Source: Vibrio sp. S9_S30
Lineage (GTDB): Bacteria; Pseudomonadota; Gammaproteobacteria; Enterobacterales; Vibrionaceae
Length of the DNA stretch: 64,000 nucleotides
Assembly (NCBI RefSeq): GCF_014694455.1
Contig: NZ_JAAUWT010000003.1
Location: forward strand, 62,001-126,000
Reading direction: 5' to 3'
Shown here: positions 36,485 through 44,646 of the stretch, piece after piece
Numbering within the stretch: the first letter of the stretch is position 1
Layout: each line of letters begins with the position of its first letter
Program-made: the position numbers and the translations under genes
Notes under the pieces: model-generated
Told to the model about the DNA's origin: nothing
Database searches by the model: none
Seen by the model: the letters and a program-made list of their open reading frames with translations, nothing else

Positions 36485-36739
36485 CCATCTCTCACTCTAT
36501 AACACAATCCTTATGCTCAACTTGCTAAACGCTATATTCACTGAACACACATACAGAGTAAGTGTTGTCAAACTCCTGTCAACAAGATTAAACCGATGAA
36601 AATAGAATACAATATTCTCCCAAAACACATTCTCTGAAACCAAGCCTATCGCCTAGACAAAGACGTGGATGAACCTAGCGTCTTTAGGTTACTTAGGTAT
36701 ACAATGCGTGTTTTGTATTGAGAAATCTGTAGGAAAATA

Positions 36740-37099
36740 ATGAAACCTGGGGCTACCGGACTTACTCGTGTTGTGCATGCGACACGCTACTCTATGAAAG
36801 GTTTGCAAGCTGCATGGAAAAATGAAGCCGCTTTTCGTCAAGAAGTGGGATTACTCGTATTTCTCAGCACATTAACGTTTTTCCTACCCGTTACTCCACT
36901 AGAACAAGTGGCTATGATCAGTGTCGTGCTTTTGGTGATCATTGTTGAACTGCTCAATTCTGCCATTGAAGCCGCTGTGGATCGCTTTGGTTCGGAATGG
37001 AATGAGTTGAGTGGGAGAGCCAAAGACATTGGATCTGCCGCGGTATTTGTCGCCTTATTGCTGGCGGGTCTTGTTTGGGTAGGTATTCTGTTCCTATAG
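36740..37099 (+). CDS. dgkA: Diacylglycerol kinase DgkA
   Basis: This 119-aa integral membrane enzyme phosphorylates diacylglycerol to phosphatidate, recycling lipid released by osmoregulated glucan or lipid A modification. It has three membrane helices, an amphipathic N-terminus (MKGLQAAWKNEAAFRQE) and the signature VELLNSAIEAAVDR. TAGGAAAAT before the ATG is an adequate ribosome-binding site. A half copy of the CCCAAGT-type dispersed repeat lies upstream (about 36685-36701). Confidence 0.95.
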   Translation: MKPGATGLTRVVHATRYSMKGLQAAWKNEAAFRQEVGLLVFLSTLTFFLPVTPLEQVAMISVVLLVIIVELLNSAIEAAVDRFGSEWNELSGRAKDIGSAAVFVALLLAGLVWVGILFL

Positions 37100-37114
37100 C
37101 TTTGCTGAGTACCC

Positions 37115-37154
37115 GTTAACTCTCACTGAACCAAGTTAACTCTCGCTGAACCAA
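37115..37154. repeat. Two 20-bp tandem units after dgkA
   Basis: Units 37115-37134 and 37135-37154 both read GTTAACTCTC(A/G)CTGAACCAA. They begin 16 bases after the dgkA stop and run into a degenerate copy of the dispersed hairpin element (about 37150-37176). Confidence 0.9.
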
Positions 37155-37180
37155 GCTTCTTGAGGTTACTTAGGTATAAC

Positions 37181-37237
37181 GAAAGAGCCCTATTCAAAAA
37201 AAGCGATTACGCCGCTTGCTTTGAATAGGGCTCTTTC
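37181..37237. terminator. 18-bp perfect hairpin covering the 3' end of arfA
   Basis: Arms 37181-37198 and 37220-37237 (GAAAGAGCCCTATTCAAA and its complement) pair perfectly. The 21-base loop contains a further short stem and the TAA stop codon of arfA at 37207-37209. The structure can serve as an RNase III target or terminator inside the arfA coding end and also closes the dgkA transcript. Confidence 0.9.
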
Positions 37238-37425
37238 CCTTTATGTTTGTTCCCTCGGCTAAAACTGCCTTTTCCTTTCTTCGCTTTTACCACCCGAGTT
37301 CTAAAAAGCTCACTGGTGACTATCGCCTTAAGCGCATTATCTTGAATCACGCCTCTGCCGTGTTCGTGTTGCATCCCGACCACATTGTCGTGGATAAGCG
37401 TCTTATTCTTGCATTTCTTTGCCAT
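37207..37425 (-). CDS. arfA: Alternative ribosome-rescue factor A
   Basis: This 72-aa basic protein has the ArfA core GVIQDNALKAIVTSELFRTRVVKAKKGKGSF, the part that enters the empty mRNA channel and recruits release factor 2 to stalled ribosomes. The N-terminal extension (MAKKCKNKTLIHDN...) is a little longer than in E. coli. The last 13 codons and stop lie in an 18-bp hairpin. In the ArfA family, cleavage or termination in such a hairpin makes a non-stop mRNA, so active protein builds up only when tmRNA fails. Confidence 0.9.
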   Translation of the reverse strand: MAKKCKNKTLIHDNVVGMQHEHGRGVIQDNALKAIVTSELFRTRVVKAKKGKGSFSRGNKHKGKEPYSKQAA

Positions 37426-37580
37426 TTTAAGCTCCTTTGCTCTATTCGCAGGAGATATTGGCTATCGTGAGTATGAAAGTCAATGCGAATTTTAGAAGCG
37501 GAACATAAAAGAGAAGAGGATAAGAGACCCGAGCTAGGCGTCATTAACACGGTGCGGCAGACATGTTTGATTTCGAAATC

Positions 37581-37642
37581 TGGGTATAACGGAGAATCCG
37601 TGATTTATACCCAAGTAGCCTCAAGGTGCTTGTTGGGTATAA
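37581..37642. repeat. Nested CCCAA-type palindromes
   Basis: TGGGTATAA (37581-37589) pairs with TTATACCCA (37605-37613) around an inner ACGGA/TCCGT hairpin. The same right arm, TTATACCCAA (37605-37614), alternatively pairs with TTGGGTATAA (37633-37642). So two mutually exclusive hairpins are possible. The element belongs to the dispersed CCCAAGT...ACTTGGG family of the window. Confidence 0.8.
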
Positions 37643-37690
37643 CCGAAATCCAATGCACAAAACGAATATAGGGGATGGGCGAGCACTAGT

Positions 37691-37732
37691 ACAAGTGCAA
37701 GTGCAAGTACAAGTACAAGTACAAGTACAAGT
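37691..37732. repeat. Hexanucleotide microsatellite (A/G)CAAGT x7
   Basis: Seven hexamers (ACAAGT, two GCAAGT, then four ACAAGT) run without interruption. It lies 26 bases beyond the end of the hypothetical gene at 37758 and is not in a coding region. Confidence 0.93.
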
Positions 37733-37757
37733 ACAGACTAGAGTCTACAGCCCCTAA

Positions 37758-38072
37758 TCAAGCAACGGCGTCCAGAATTTTATCAATCACGGCAATCACC
37801 TTTTTGGATATCTTCAACAAGGTTGCATGAGAATCTAACGCGCCTTCTGCCTCTATGGCCACTTTTTGCTGTTGCTTTAAGAGTTCAATCGCCATCGCGA
37901 TCTCTTCCGAGGATCCCTCCGGTTTTCTCGCCGCCACCCACCGATCCAATCTCAAAAACAACTGCCGTTGTTGCTCTCGGATCTCGAATTGTTCATGATC
38001 AATTGCGCTTTCTGCGGCTCGACTCAGCGCCTTCATGCTCACTTGTATCTCGTTGACCACCGTGTCTGTCAT
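37758..38072 (-). CDS. Conserved-looking helical protein of unknown function
   Basis: This 104-aa protein is predicted to be almost all helix, with heptad-like patterns (MKALSRAAESAIDHEQFEIREQ; IAMAIELLKQQQKVAIEAEG). There is no signal peptide or membrane segment. I chose ATG 38072, whose ATGA overlaps the TGA of the preceding lipoprotein gene, instead of an in-frame ATG at 38090. It is therefore translationally coupled to that lipoprotein. I do not recognise the family. Confidence 0.7.
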   Translation of the reverse strand: MTDTVVNEIQVSMKALSRAAESAIDHEQFEIREQQRQLFLRLDRWVAARKPEGSSEEIAMAIELLKQQQKVAIEAEGALDSHATLLKISKKVIAVIDKILDAVA

Positions 38073-39028
38073 TTGTCTTGCCCTTTGCAACTGAGTTTAC
38101 TATCGACGACTTCGACGCCATCTTCACAGTTTTCCAATAACCCTTTTGTTGTACTGAAGCGAGAAGAGACCTCTTTCATTCTAGCTTGCACTTGCACCAA
38201 AGTGGCCTTCGTAAACATTCCGTTATTGAGGCTTTTTGCCATCTTATTATGGCTCGTTCGGAAGGTGTCAATTGCTTTAACCGTTTGCTCGATAAGAAGA
38301 GGGGTGGCCGCCATTTCTTCCCATTGTTCATACAACCTTTCTATTTCATCCCGACTTGTTTTTAGCGGCATTTGGCGAAGGTTTGCTCTTCGATTGAAAT
38401 CCTGAACTTCTTCACTCAACACATAGGAACGTGATAAATAAATTGCCGTGCCTATCTGATGCGCTTTAATCAACTCCACCAATTTGAGGCTCAGCTGAGA
38501 AACGATGGCATCGGAATTTGTAATGACTTTTTTGAGTGCTCGCTGCTTTTTTTCTTCACTGTAGCTCCCCACTAACGCCACCAACGCACTTTGCGCAACC
38601 CCTACTTTGTCTTCTGATATCGAAAGATTGACCCATGGCGACGATTCAGCCGCTTGATACAAACTCAGTGCGGCCAATTCTGCATCAGCTTCATTATTAG
38701 CAGAAGCCAAATCATTTAACGCCTTAGAATAGGCAAGAAGCGCGTTTGAAATCGCTAAAATGGGCGAGCTTTCCGGCAATTGGTAAGTTGCCAATGGCGC
38801 AAATTCGTCGGAATTGAACATCACTTTAGAAGAGCCATTATATTTGGCTGCAAGATAGGTGAGATCTCGGTGAGACTTCGCTTGATTATATTCGCTGACG
38901 ACCCCAGACACATGGTCAAGCATATTGGTCGCTGACTGGCTAAAATCCGCCACATTACTCTTCGGCACATTAGCGCACCCAAAAAGAACCAATAGTGTAG
39001 CCATTGCTACCGCATTTCTAGTCAACAT
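38069..39028 (-). CDS. Putative helical lipoprotein of unknown function
   Basis: This 319-aa protein has a lipoprotein signal (TLLVLFGC, Cys18) and a long helical body without recognised motifs. The last region ENCEDGVEVVDSKLSCKGQDK has two Cys that could pair. Together with the short coupled gene downstream it forms a two-gene operon. I cannot assign a function; an envelope-associated role follows only from the lipobox. Confidence 0.75.
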   Translation of the reverse strand: MLTRNAVAMATLLVLFGCANVPKSNVADFSQSATNMLDHVSGVVSEYNQAKSHRDLTYLAAKYNGSSKVMFNSDEFAPLATYQLPESSPILAISNALLAYSKALNDLASANNEADAELAALSLYQAAESSPWVNLSISEDKVGVAQSALVALVGSYSEEKKQRALKKVITNSDAIVSQLSLKLVELIKAHQIGTAIYLSRSYVLSEEVQDFNRRANLRQMPLKTSRDEIERLYEQWEEMAATPLLIEQTVKAIDTFRTSHNKMAKSLNNGMFTKATLVQVQARMKEVSSRFSTTKGLLENCEDGVEVVDSKLSCKGQDK

Positions 39029-39336
39029 CCTTTAAATTTTCATCACTCACTCATGTGTTGAAAAACATACTTGCATATATAATGCCGACTATTTGTGATG
39101 TTATGCACGCTTTTTAAATAAGAACATCCCATTTGATAGCAAATTACCTCTTTAATTTCAGCAAGTTATATTTATATCACTGCATATGATTGAGCAGAAT
39201 ATCCTACATGGTCTGTTAAATAAGAAGCATACGTCATGAGAAAACTATGTTACTACTCTTCGGATAGCTAAACGTAAACTCGCTCTTTATCTCGGTATCT
39301 GACGAAACCCGAGTACACAATTGAAAAGGAAACCTG
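39029..39336. other. Intergenic region between lipoprotein and VOC genes
   Basis: These 308 AT-rich bases separate divergent genes. I see no hairpin, repeat or small gene; the promoters should lie here. Confidence 0.5.
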
Positions 39337-39714
39337 ATGTCTGTTGAACGATTGATGACCACACTTTGTACGCACAACTTGCTTGCCTCTAAGCAATTTT
39401 ATCAAACGTTATTTGGCTTTGATATTGGGTTTGAAAGTGAATGGTTTATTCAGTTGGTGCATCCTAAAAGCAATGTTGAATTAGGGCTTATTACTGCGGG
39501 ACATGAATTGGTTCCCCCACGGTATCAGGGAGCAGCCAGTGGTTTGTTTGTCACGCTTGTCGTCGAAGATGTCGATGCCGTATTTAAAATGGCCGAGCAG
39601 AGAAACTATGTTGTTCTTCAAACGCCTGAACCCACGTTTTATGGCCAAAAAAGGCTATTACTGGAAGACCCCGCCGGCGTACTGGTCGATGTCTCCACCC
39701 CCCTTCCTATCTAA
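39337..39714 (+). CDS. VOC-superfamily (glyoxalase/bleomycin-resistance fold) protein
   Basis: This 125-aa protein has the paired beta-alpha-beta-beta-beta modules of the vicinal oxygen chelate fold: LCTHNLLASKQFYQTLFGFDIGF in the first half and FVTLVVEDVDAVFKMAEQRN with FYGQKRLLLEDPAGVLVDV in the second. The family includes glyoxalases, dioxygenases and antibiotic-binding proteins. The N-terminal metal His is not obvious, so catalysis is uncertain. GAAAAGGAAA before ATG is a fair ribosome-binding site. Confidence 0.85.
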   Translation: MSVERLMTTLCTHNLLASKQFYQTLFGFDIGFESEWFIQLVHPKSNVELGLITAGHELVPPRYQGAASGLFVTLVVEDVDAVFKMAEQRNYVVLQTPEPTFYGQKRLLLEDPAGVLVDVSTPLPI

Positions 39715-39729
39715 ATATTGCGGTTGTCT

Positions 39730-39760
39730 ATGCCCAAGTAACCTCTAGATACTTGGGTAT
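39730..39760. terminator. Hairpin between convergent VOC and FAH genes
   Basis: Arms ATGCCCAAGTA (39730-39740) and TACTTGGGTAT (39750-39760) pair with one G:T. It belongs to the dispersed CCCAAGT...ACTTGGG family and lies 15 bases after one stop and 4 bases before the other, so it probably serves both transcripts. Confidence 0.8.
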
Positions 39761-39764
39761 CATC

Positions 39765-40379
39765 TTATTTCGCCACCCATTCCGTTTCAATCAACGTTTT
39801 ATCTAGGCATTTGATTCTTGCTAAAAAAAGATCGCCTTTTTCAATGGTGCCCACCCCCTTTGGTGTCCCCGTCATAATGACGTCTCCATCTTCTAGACTG
39901 GTGTAACTTTGCAGTTCATCCAATATGTGAAGCGGTGGATAGAGCATATCTTTGGTGCCGCCAGACTGAACGCGAACGCAGTTGATGAACAATTCTAGTG
40001 TGAGATTGGGCAAATCTTGCGGTAAAATCGGCACAAAACGACTCAACACAACGCTACCATCAAAGGCTTTTGCTCTTTCCCAAGGTAACCCTTTGCCTTT
40101 CAAATCAGATTGAAGGGCTCGCTTGGTTAAATCCAGCCCAAACCCGACATGGCTTAGCTTCCCCCCCATGACCACAAAGCAAATCTCCCCCTCATAGTGG
40201 AGCGTTTCTCCAAGGAAAGAGTGAAGAGTCGCACTGATAGAACTGTTGGGTTTATTGAACACCACCATTTGGTCTGGAACACTGTTATTCAGTTCAGCAA
40301 TATGCTCAGCGTAATTTCGACCAACACAAAGTACTTTTGAAGGTGTCACTGTCCGTTGTTCAACCTGAATGGTGTTCAT
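39765..40379 (-). CDS. Fumarylacetoacetate hydrolase (FAH) family protein
   Basis: This 204-aa cytoplasmic protein has the FAH fold, with GRNYAEHIAEL, the metal ligands in HYEGEICFV and GLDLTKRALQSD, and the end motif VIMTGTPKGVG. Short members of this family act as acylpyruvases or oxaloacetate decarboxylases. The substrate is not fixed by sequence. It lies downstream of the OhrR-like regulator on the same strand, with a 19-bp tandem repeat between. Confidence 0.88.
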   Translation of the reverse strand: MNTIQVEQRTVTPSKVLCVGRNYAEHIAELNNSVPDQMVVFNKPNSSISATLHSFLGETLHYEGEICFVVMGGKLSHVGFGLDLTKRALQSDLKGKGLPWERAKAFDGSVVLSRFVPILPQDLPNLTLELFINCVRVQSGGTKDMLYPPLHILDELQSYTSLEDGDVIMTGTPKGVGTIEKGDLFLARIKCLDKTLIETEWVAK

Positions 40380-40393
40380 TGTTAATCCTTAAG

Positions 40394-40450
40394 TTAATCG
40401 CTAGTCCTTGAGTAAATCGCTAACCCTTGAGTGAATCGCTAACCCTTGAG
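40394..40450. repeat. Three 19-bp tandem units between ohrR-like and FAH genes
   Basis: Units 40394-40412, 40413-40431 and 40432-40450 read TTAATCGCTAGTCCTTGAG, TAAATCGCTAACCCTTGAG and TGAATCGCTAACCCTTGAG. The array ends 14 bases before the FAH start codon on the minus strand, so it forms most of the leader between the two genes. Confidence 0.93.
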
Positions 40451-40471
40451 ATATAAAGAATCGGTGAATAG

Positions 40472-40924
40472 CTAATGGTGATCTAACTTCTTTAGCAGCT
40501 TTTCACATAACTGCTTCATTTGAATCAAATCGTCGAGATCCATATCCAAAGCACACAACATCTCGCTTGGCACTTTTTCAGCGTCTAATTTTAGAGCTTG
40601 TCCTTGCTCGGTTAAATACAGCTCTCTTACCCGCTCATCATGTTGTGCACGTCGTCTCTCCACCAGCCCTTTACCTGAGAGCCGCTTCAGCAGAGGGGTA
40701 AGTGTACCTGAATCCAAATAGAGTTTATTCCCTAGCGCTTTAACATTAATGCCATTTTGTGACCAAAGCACCATCATAACCAGATACTGTGAATAGGTAA
40801 GATCCAGCTTGTCTAGCAATGGGCGATAAGCACGTATAACGGCATTCGTTGCGCTATAGAGTGGAAAACAAAATTGATTCTCCAATTTGAGTACTTCTTC
40901 GCTGTCTGTCTTTTTCTTCGTCAT
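40472..40924 (-). CDS. ohrR: MarR-family regulator, OhrR type
   Basis: This 150-aa DNA-binding protein has the winged-helix MarR fold (YSQYLVMMVLWSQNGINVKALGNKLYLDSGTLTPLLKRLSGKGLVERRR). The N-terminal LENQFCFPLYSATNAV contains the Cys that senses organic hydroperoxides in OhrR. OhrR normally represses ohr, a peroxiredoxin-like gene beside it; no ohr is found in the window. It follows sbcC by 53 bases on the same strand. Confidence 0.85.
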   Translation of the reverse strand: MTKKKTDSEEVLKLENQFCFPLYSATNAVIRAYRPLLDKLDLTYSQYLVMMVLWSQNGINVKALGNKLYLDSGTLTPLLKRLSGKGLVERRRAQHDERVRELYLTEQGQALKLDAEKVPSEMLCALDMDLDDLIQMKQLCEKLLKKLDHH

Positions 40925-40977
40925 GATGTTGTTCTCTGGCTTCCCTAAGATGTGCTGATTTAGGGGTGTGACATTTT

Positions 40978-43900
40978 TTAAACTCGATATTCGGGTGCAA
41001 GCTCACTGATGCCGAGCCCACTTTTTTTGGACACTTTCAGTTGAACCGGAATGCGCTCTTTCATCGCCTCAATATGGCTAATAACACCAATCATTTTCCC
41101 AGACGCATTGAGGCTGTCCAATGCATCCAACGCAATATCCAGAGTTTGCGCGTCTAATGTGCCAAACCCTTCGTCCAAAAAGAGCGAATCGATACTCGTC
41201 TTGTGGCTCACCAGATCAGACAGCGCCAGCGCCAATGCCAAGCTCACCAAAAAGCTTTCCCCACCAGACAATGTTTTGGTATCTCGCTCGCTGTCACCCT
41301 GCCACAAATCCAACACACTGAGCTCTAAGCCTTCCCCTTGCTTGCGCTGCAATTGATATCGACCATATAAACGAGAGAGCTGCTTATTCGCCAAGTAAAT
41401 CAAATTATCAAGCGTTAAACCTTGCGCAAATTTTCTGAATTTATCGCCTTTTTGGGAACCAATCATGGAATGCAGATACTGGATATCATCATAGACGACG
41501 CGATAGCGTTCAATTTCTTCCAAGAGCTCTGCCTGATCTTGCCGCCTTTTCTGATCCGACGCTAACTCTTGGTTGATCTCCCCTTCTCGCTTGGTTCGAC
41601 GATCCAATGCTTGCTGCACTTCCTCAAGTTGGAGAGTGAGTGCTTCTAAGCTGTCTTTATCCCAATCAAGGGCGTTAACGTGGTCGTTCATCTCACTCAG
41701 TTTCTTTCTACAACGTTCAAGCAGCGTTTGAGACTGTGTGATGGCATGATTAAGGCTCTGTTGGAGTGCCTTTATTCTGCCTTTTTCTTCTTCCGACAAA
41801 AGAGCGGCTTGGTAGGCTGCTGTATTCTCAAACGGGCTGGCATCCAAAGCCGTTTGCCAAGAACTCTCCGCTTCTTTTAGCGCTTTTTTCGTTGTCTCTA
41901 AGTTTGCAGTCACTGTCGATTGTTTGCCTAATGCATTCGCCAGTTTCTCTTGAGAGGATTTCAACTGCGCATCCAGTTTGTGGTGTAAAGCGTCTAGAGC
42001 GGCAATTTTTTCACGGATTTGAGCGCGTTCATGTAAAGCCACTTTATCTTGGAAGGCTCCAAAACGCTTCGATTTCACCTCATTTAGAGCACGTTCAGTG
42101 TCTTTCACACGTTGCTGCTGCACGTCCAGAGCATTTAATAATTCTGTTTTCTGCTTCGCCAATGAATCTGAATGGCTGTGAGTTACGGCCACGCTCTGCT
42201 TGAGCTCTTCCCGCTTTTGACTAGACCGCTGATACTCTGCAATTTGGCTTTCTAACCCATCAAACCATTGTTGCGTGTTTTGAGAGGGAAAACGAAGCCC
42301 TAAGGACTCAACCTGCTGTTTAAACTCACTTTCTGCTATTTGTGTTTCTTTTGTTACGCTTTGCGACCTAGCCAACAGCTCTTGCTTCGTGGCTTCAGAC
42401 AAATGCAAGTCCTTGCCCAGTAGCTGCAATTGCCCCTCCGTTTGTTGCAGTTTTTCTGACAGTTCACTTTTGCTTTTTTGGGCTTGCTCTAACTCTTTGG
42501 ATGCGGATTTATTCTGGGAGAGGTGTGTTTTGGTAAACGTGATGGTTTGTTCTAAGCTTTGCACCAAATTCCATGCGCTGTTTGCGTTTTCTATGGCAAT
42601 GGGCGTTGCTAGGTTGGGTGTTTTTTCATTCCACTGTGAGGCGATGTTCTCTAACTCAGCCTGAAGAGCATCGGCCTTCCCTTGGTTGTCTTTTTGGTGG
42701 CGTTCTAACGCCCCCACTTGAACCGTCAGGGCTTCGCCGGATTGTTTTATCTCTTCAAGCCGTTTCTCTGCCTCTTGCTTTCTTGATACGGTTTCAGGTA
42801 ATGCTTCCGTGACATGTTCCAATATTGGGTGCTCTACCCCCCCACACAGCGGGCACGGTACATCGGGAGATAGCTGGGCTCGGTAAGCCGCTAAATGCTC
42901 TTCCTGAGACACCAATTGGTGAAGAGATTGCACCAATTGATGTTGAGACTGGTATTGCGCTCGCATATTGTTACGCTGGGCAAGCAGTGCCGCGAGTTCA
43001 GATTTCTGCTTATCGCACTCCTGAGTGAGGTTTCGTTTCTCTTGGTTTAACTCGCTCCAACGTGCCTGCCCATGTTGAAGCTGTAACGCCAAAATAAGCG
43101 CCTGATTAAGCCGCTCAAGCTCCGCTTCCAGTTCTTCTATTGTGCCATTTTGACACAGTGCCTCAAATGCGGCAGCGACTTTCGTTTCAGCGTCATTGAG
43201 CTGTGTGTAAGTTAAAGTCAGCTGCGATTTTTCTGACTCCAACTGGTGCCTCTTACGAATATGCTCGTTATATTCTGATTCGACGTGCTGTAACTTTTCC
43301 GCGAGGTGTTGGCTTTCTTGCCACTGATTCTGTATTAAGGATGACTGGACTTTCCACTTTTCTATGTTTGGGGCAACGTACGAAAGCGATTTGTTTTGCT
43401 CTAGAAACTGCTCGGTACTTTGCAATGCACTCTGCTGAGTAGCCTGTAATAACTCAAGGCGCGCTATTTCATTTAGCACCTCATTAAGCTTTGCTTCACA
43501 TTGCACGGCAGACTGTGATTCTGTTTGTATCTTGTTCGCTAGCTGCTCAATTTGATTATCCAACGGTAAAACCGTCTGCGTCAGTAGGTCTTCAAGATCT
43601 TGCTGCTCTTGCTTTGCGCAAAGCAGTGTTTTCTGGGACTCATCAAGCTTTTGATGAAAAGATTGGAATGCCTCTTCTAATTCCGTTGTTTCCTGAATTA
43701 AGTTGCCCACTTCATGATGCTGTTGCTTTTGTAACTGGTTCAGCTCAGTGCACTTGGCATAGAGGGGTTGAAGACGTTCTGCCGGTTCAGAAAGCAAGAG
43801 TTTATCAAGATCGGATTGAGAGTCTAATTGAGATTGCTGCGCGGCTTCGAGTGCCTTTTCGGCGCTTTGATGTTCTTTTTGTAAACTTGCTTTCTCATTC

Positions 43901-44646
43901 TTCCATCGGATGCTCATGTCTAATTGCTGTTTAGACAATTTGGCGTCGGCTTGCTGGGCAATCAGGCTATCAAGCTCGGCTTTTAATTCACGGCAATACT
44001 CATCACTGAGCAATTGCACACCTTGCGCTTTAGACTCCAGCGCAACCATTTTCTGTTTGGATTCCGACCAATGCTGATGAACACGTTCCGATATCAATCC
44101 ATATATCTCGGTCCCAGTCAGCTCTTCAAGCAGCTCGGCTCTTTCAGACTCTTTGGCGTTAAGAAACGCCGCAAACTGCCCCTGAGAAAGCATCATGGAT
44201 TTGGTGAACCGATCGAAGTCTAGCCCAGTGACGTGTTCGATGACTTCCAGTTTCTTTTTGGCTTGTGACGCAATGATTTTCTTGTTGTCCACTTCGGCAA
44301 GTTCAACAACGGCTGCTTGCAAGTTCCCATCTGACTTACCATGAGAACGTCGCATGCTCCAAAATGCGCGATACGCTTTCCCCTTAACCTCAAACTCGAC
44401 TTCTGAACTGCATTCCGCCTCGCCCCTTGTCATGACTTCATTGTTTGACGGGGTAAGCAACCCAAGGCGAGGAGTCTTGTGGTAAATCGCTAAGCATATG
44501 GCATCGAGCAGCGTGGTTTTTCCTGCCCCCGTTGACCCAGTAATGGCAAAAAGCCCATTGTCATTAAACGGCGCTTGGGTGAAGTCTATCTTCCACTCCC
44601 CTTTAAGCGAGTTGAGATTTTTGAATCTTAACGAGAGGATCTTCAT
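40978..44646 (-). CDS. sbcC: Exonuclease SbcC subunit
   Basis: This 1222-aa cytoplasmic SMC-like ATPase partners SbcD to cleave DNA hairpins and process blocked ends. It has Walker A GSTGAGKTTLLDA near residue 35, long coiled coils, the zinc hook CPLC (Cys598 and Cys601), the ABC-type signature LSGGESFLVSLALALALSDL and Walker B DSLFLDEGFGTLDAQTL near the C-terminus. The length is near or above the E. coli protein. Its start overlaps sbcD by four bases. Confidence 0.96.
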   Translation of the reverse strand: MKILSLRFKNLNSLKGEWKIDFTQAPFNDNGLFAITGSTGAGKTTLLDAICLAIYHKTPRLGLLTPSNNEVMTRGEAECSSEVEFEVKGKAYRAFWSMRRSHGKSDGNLQAAVVELAEVDNKKIIASQAKKKLEVIEHVTGLDFDRFTKSMMLSQGQFAAFLNAKESERAELLEELTGTEIYGLISERVHQHWSESKQKMVALESKAQGVQLLSDEYCRELKAELDSLIAQQADAKLSKQQLDMSIRWKNEKASLQKEHQSAEKALEAAQQSQLDSQSDLDKLLLSEPAERLQPLYAKCTELNQLQKQQHHEVGNLIQETTELEEAFQSFHQKLDESQKTLLCAKQEQQDLEDLLTQTVLPLDNQIEQLANKIQTESQSAVQCEAKLNEVLNEIARLELLQATQQSALQSTEQFLEQNKSLSYVAPNIEKWKVQSSLIQNQWQESQHLAEKLQHVESEYNEHIRKRHQLESEKSQLTLTYTQLNDAETKVAAAFEALCQNGTIEELEAELERLNQALILALQLQHGQARWSELNQEKRNLTQECDKQKSELAALLAQRNNMRAQYQSQHQLVQSLHQLVSQEEHLAAYRAQLSPDVPCPLCGGVEHPILEHVTEALPETVSRKQEAEKRLEEIKQSGEALTVQVGALERHQKDNQGKADALQAELENIASQWNEKTPNLATPIAIENANSAWNLVQSLEQTITFTKTHLSQNKSASKELEQAQKSKSELSEKLQQTEGQLQLLGKDLHLSEATKQELLARSQSVTKETQIAESEFKQQVESLGLRFPSQNTQQWFDGLESQIAEYQRSSQKREELKQSVAVTHSHSDSLAKQKTELLNALDVQQQRVKDTERALNEVKSKRFGAFQDKVALHERAQIREKIAALDALHHKLDAQLKSSQEKLANALGKQSTVTANLETTKKALKEAESSWQTALDASPFENTAAYQAALLSEEEKGRIKALQQSLNHAITQSQTLLERCRKKLSEMNDHVNALDWDKDSLEALTLQLEEVQQALDRRTKREGEINQELASDQKRRQDQAELLEEIERYRVVYDDIQYLHSMIGSQKGDKFRKFAQGLTLDNLIYLANKQLSRLYGRYQLQRKQGEGLELSVLDLWQGDSERDTKTLSGGESFLVSLALALALSDLVSHKTSIDSLFLDEGFGTLDAQTLDIALDALDSLNASGKMIGVISHIEAMKERIPVQLKVSKKSGLGISELAPEYRV

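Larger units (their letters stand above)
37426..37757. other. Intergenic region with nested palindromes and hexamer repeat
   Basis: These 332 bases contain no clear gene. They hold the arfA promoter region, a cluster of nested inverted repeats (37581-37642) and a hexanucleotide repeat (37691-37732), just before the end of the convergent-oriented hypothetical operon. Confidence 0.6.

Noticed and set aside
37691..37732. Direct repeats as a possible CRISPR array
   Set aside because: Units are six bases with no spacers; it is a simple microsatellite. None of the other arrays has spacers either.
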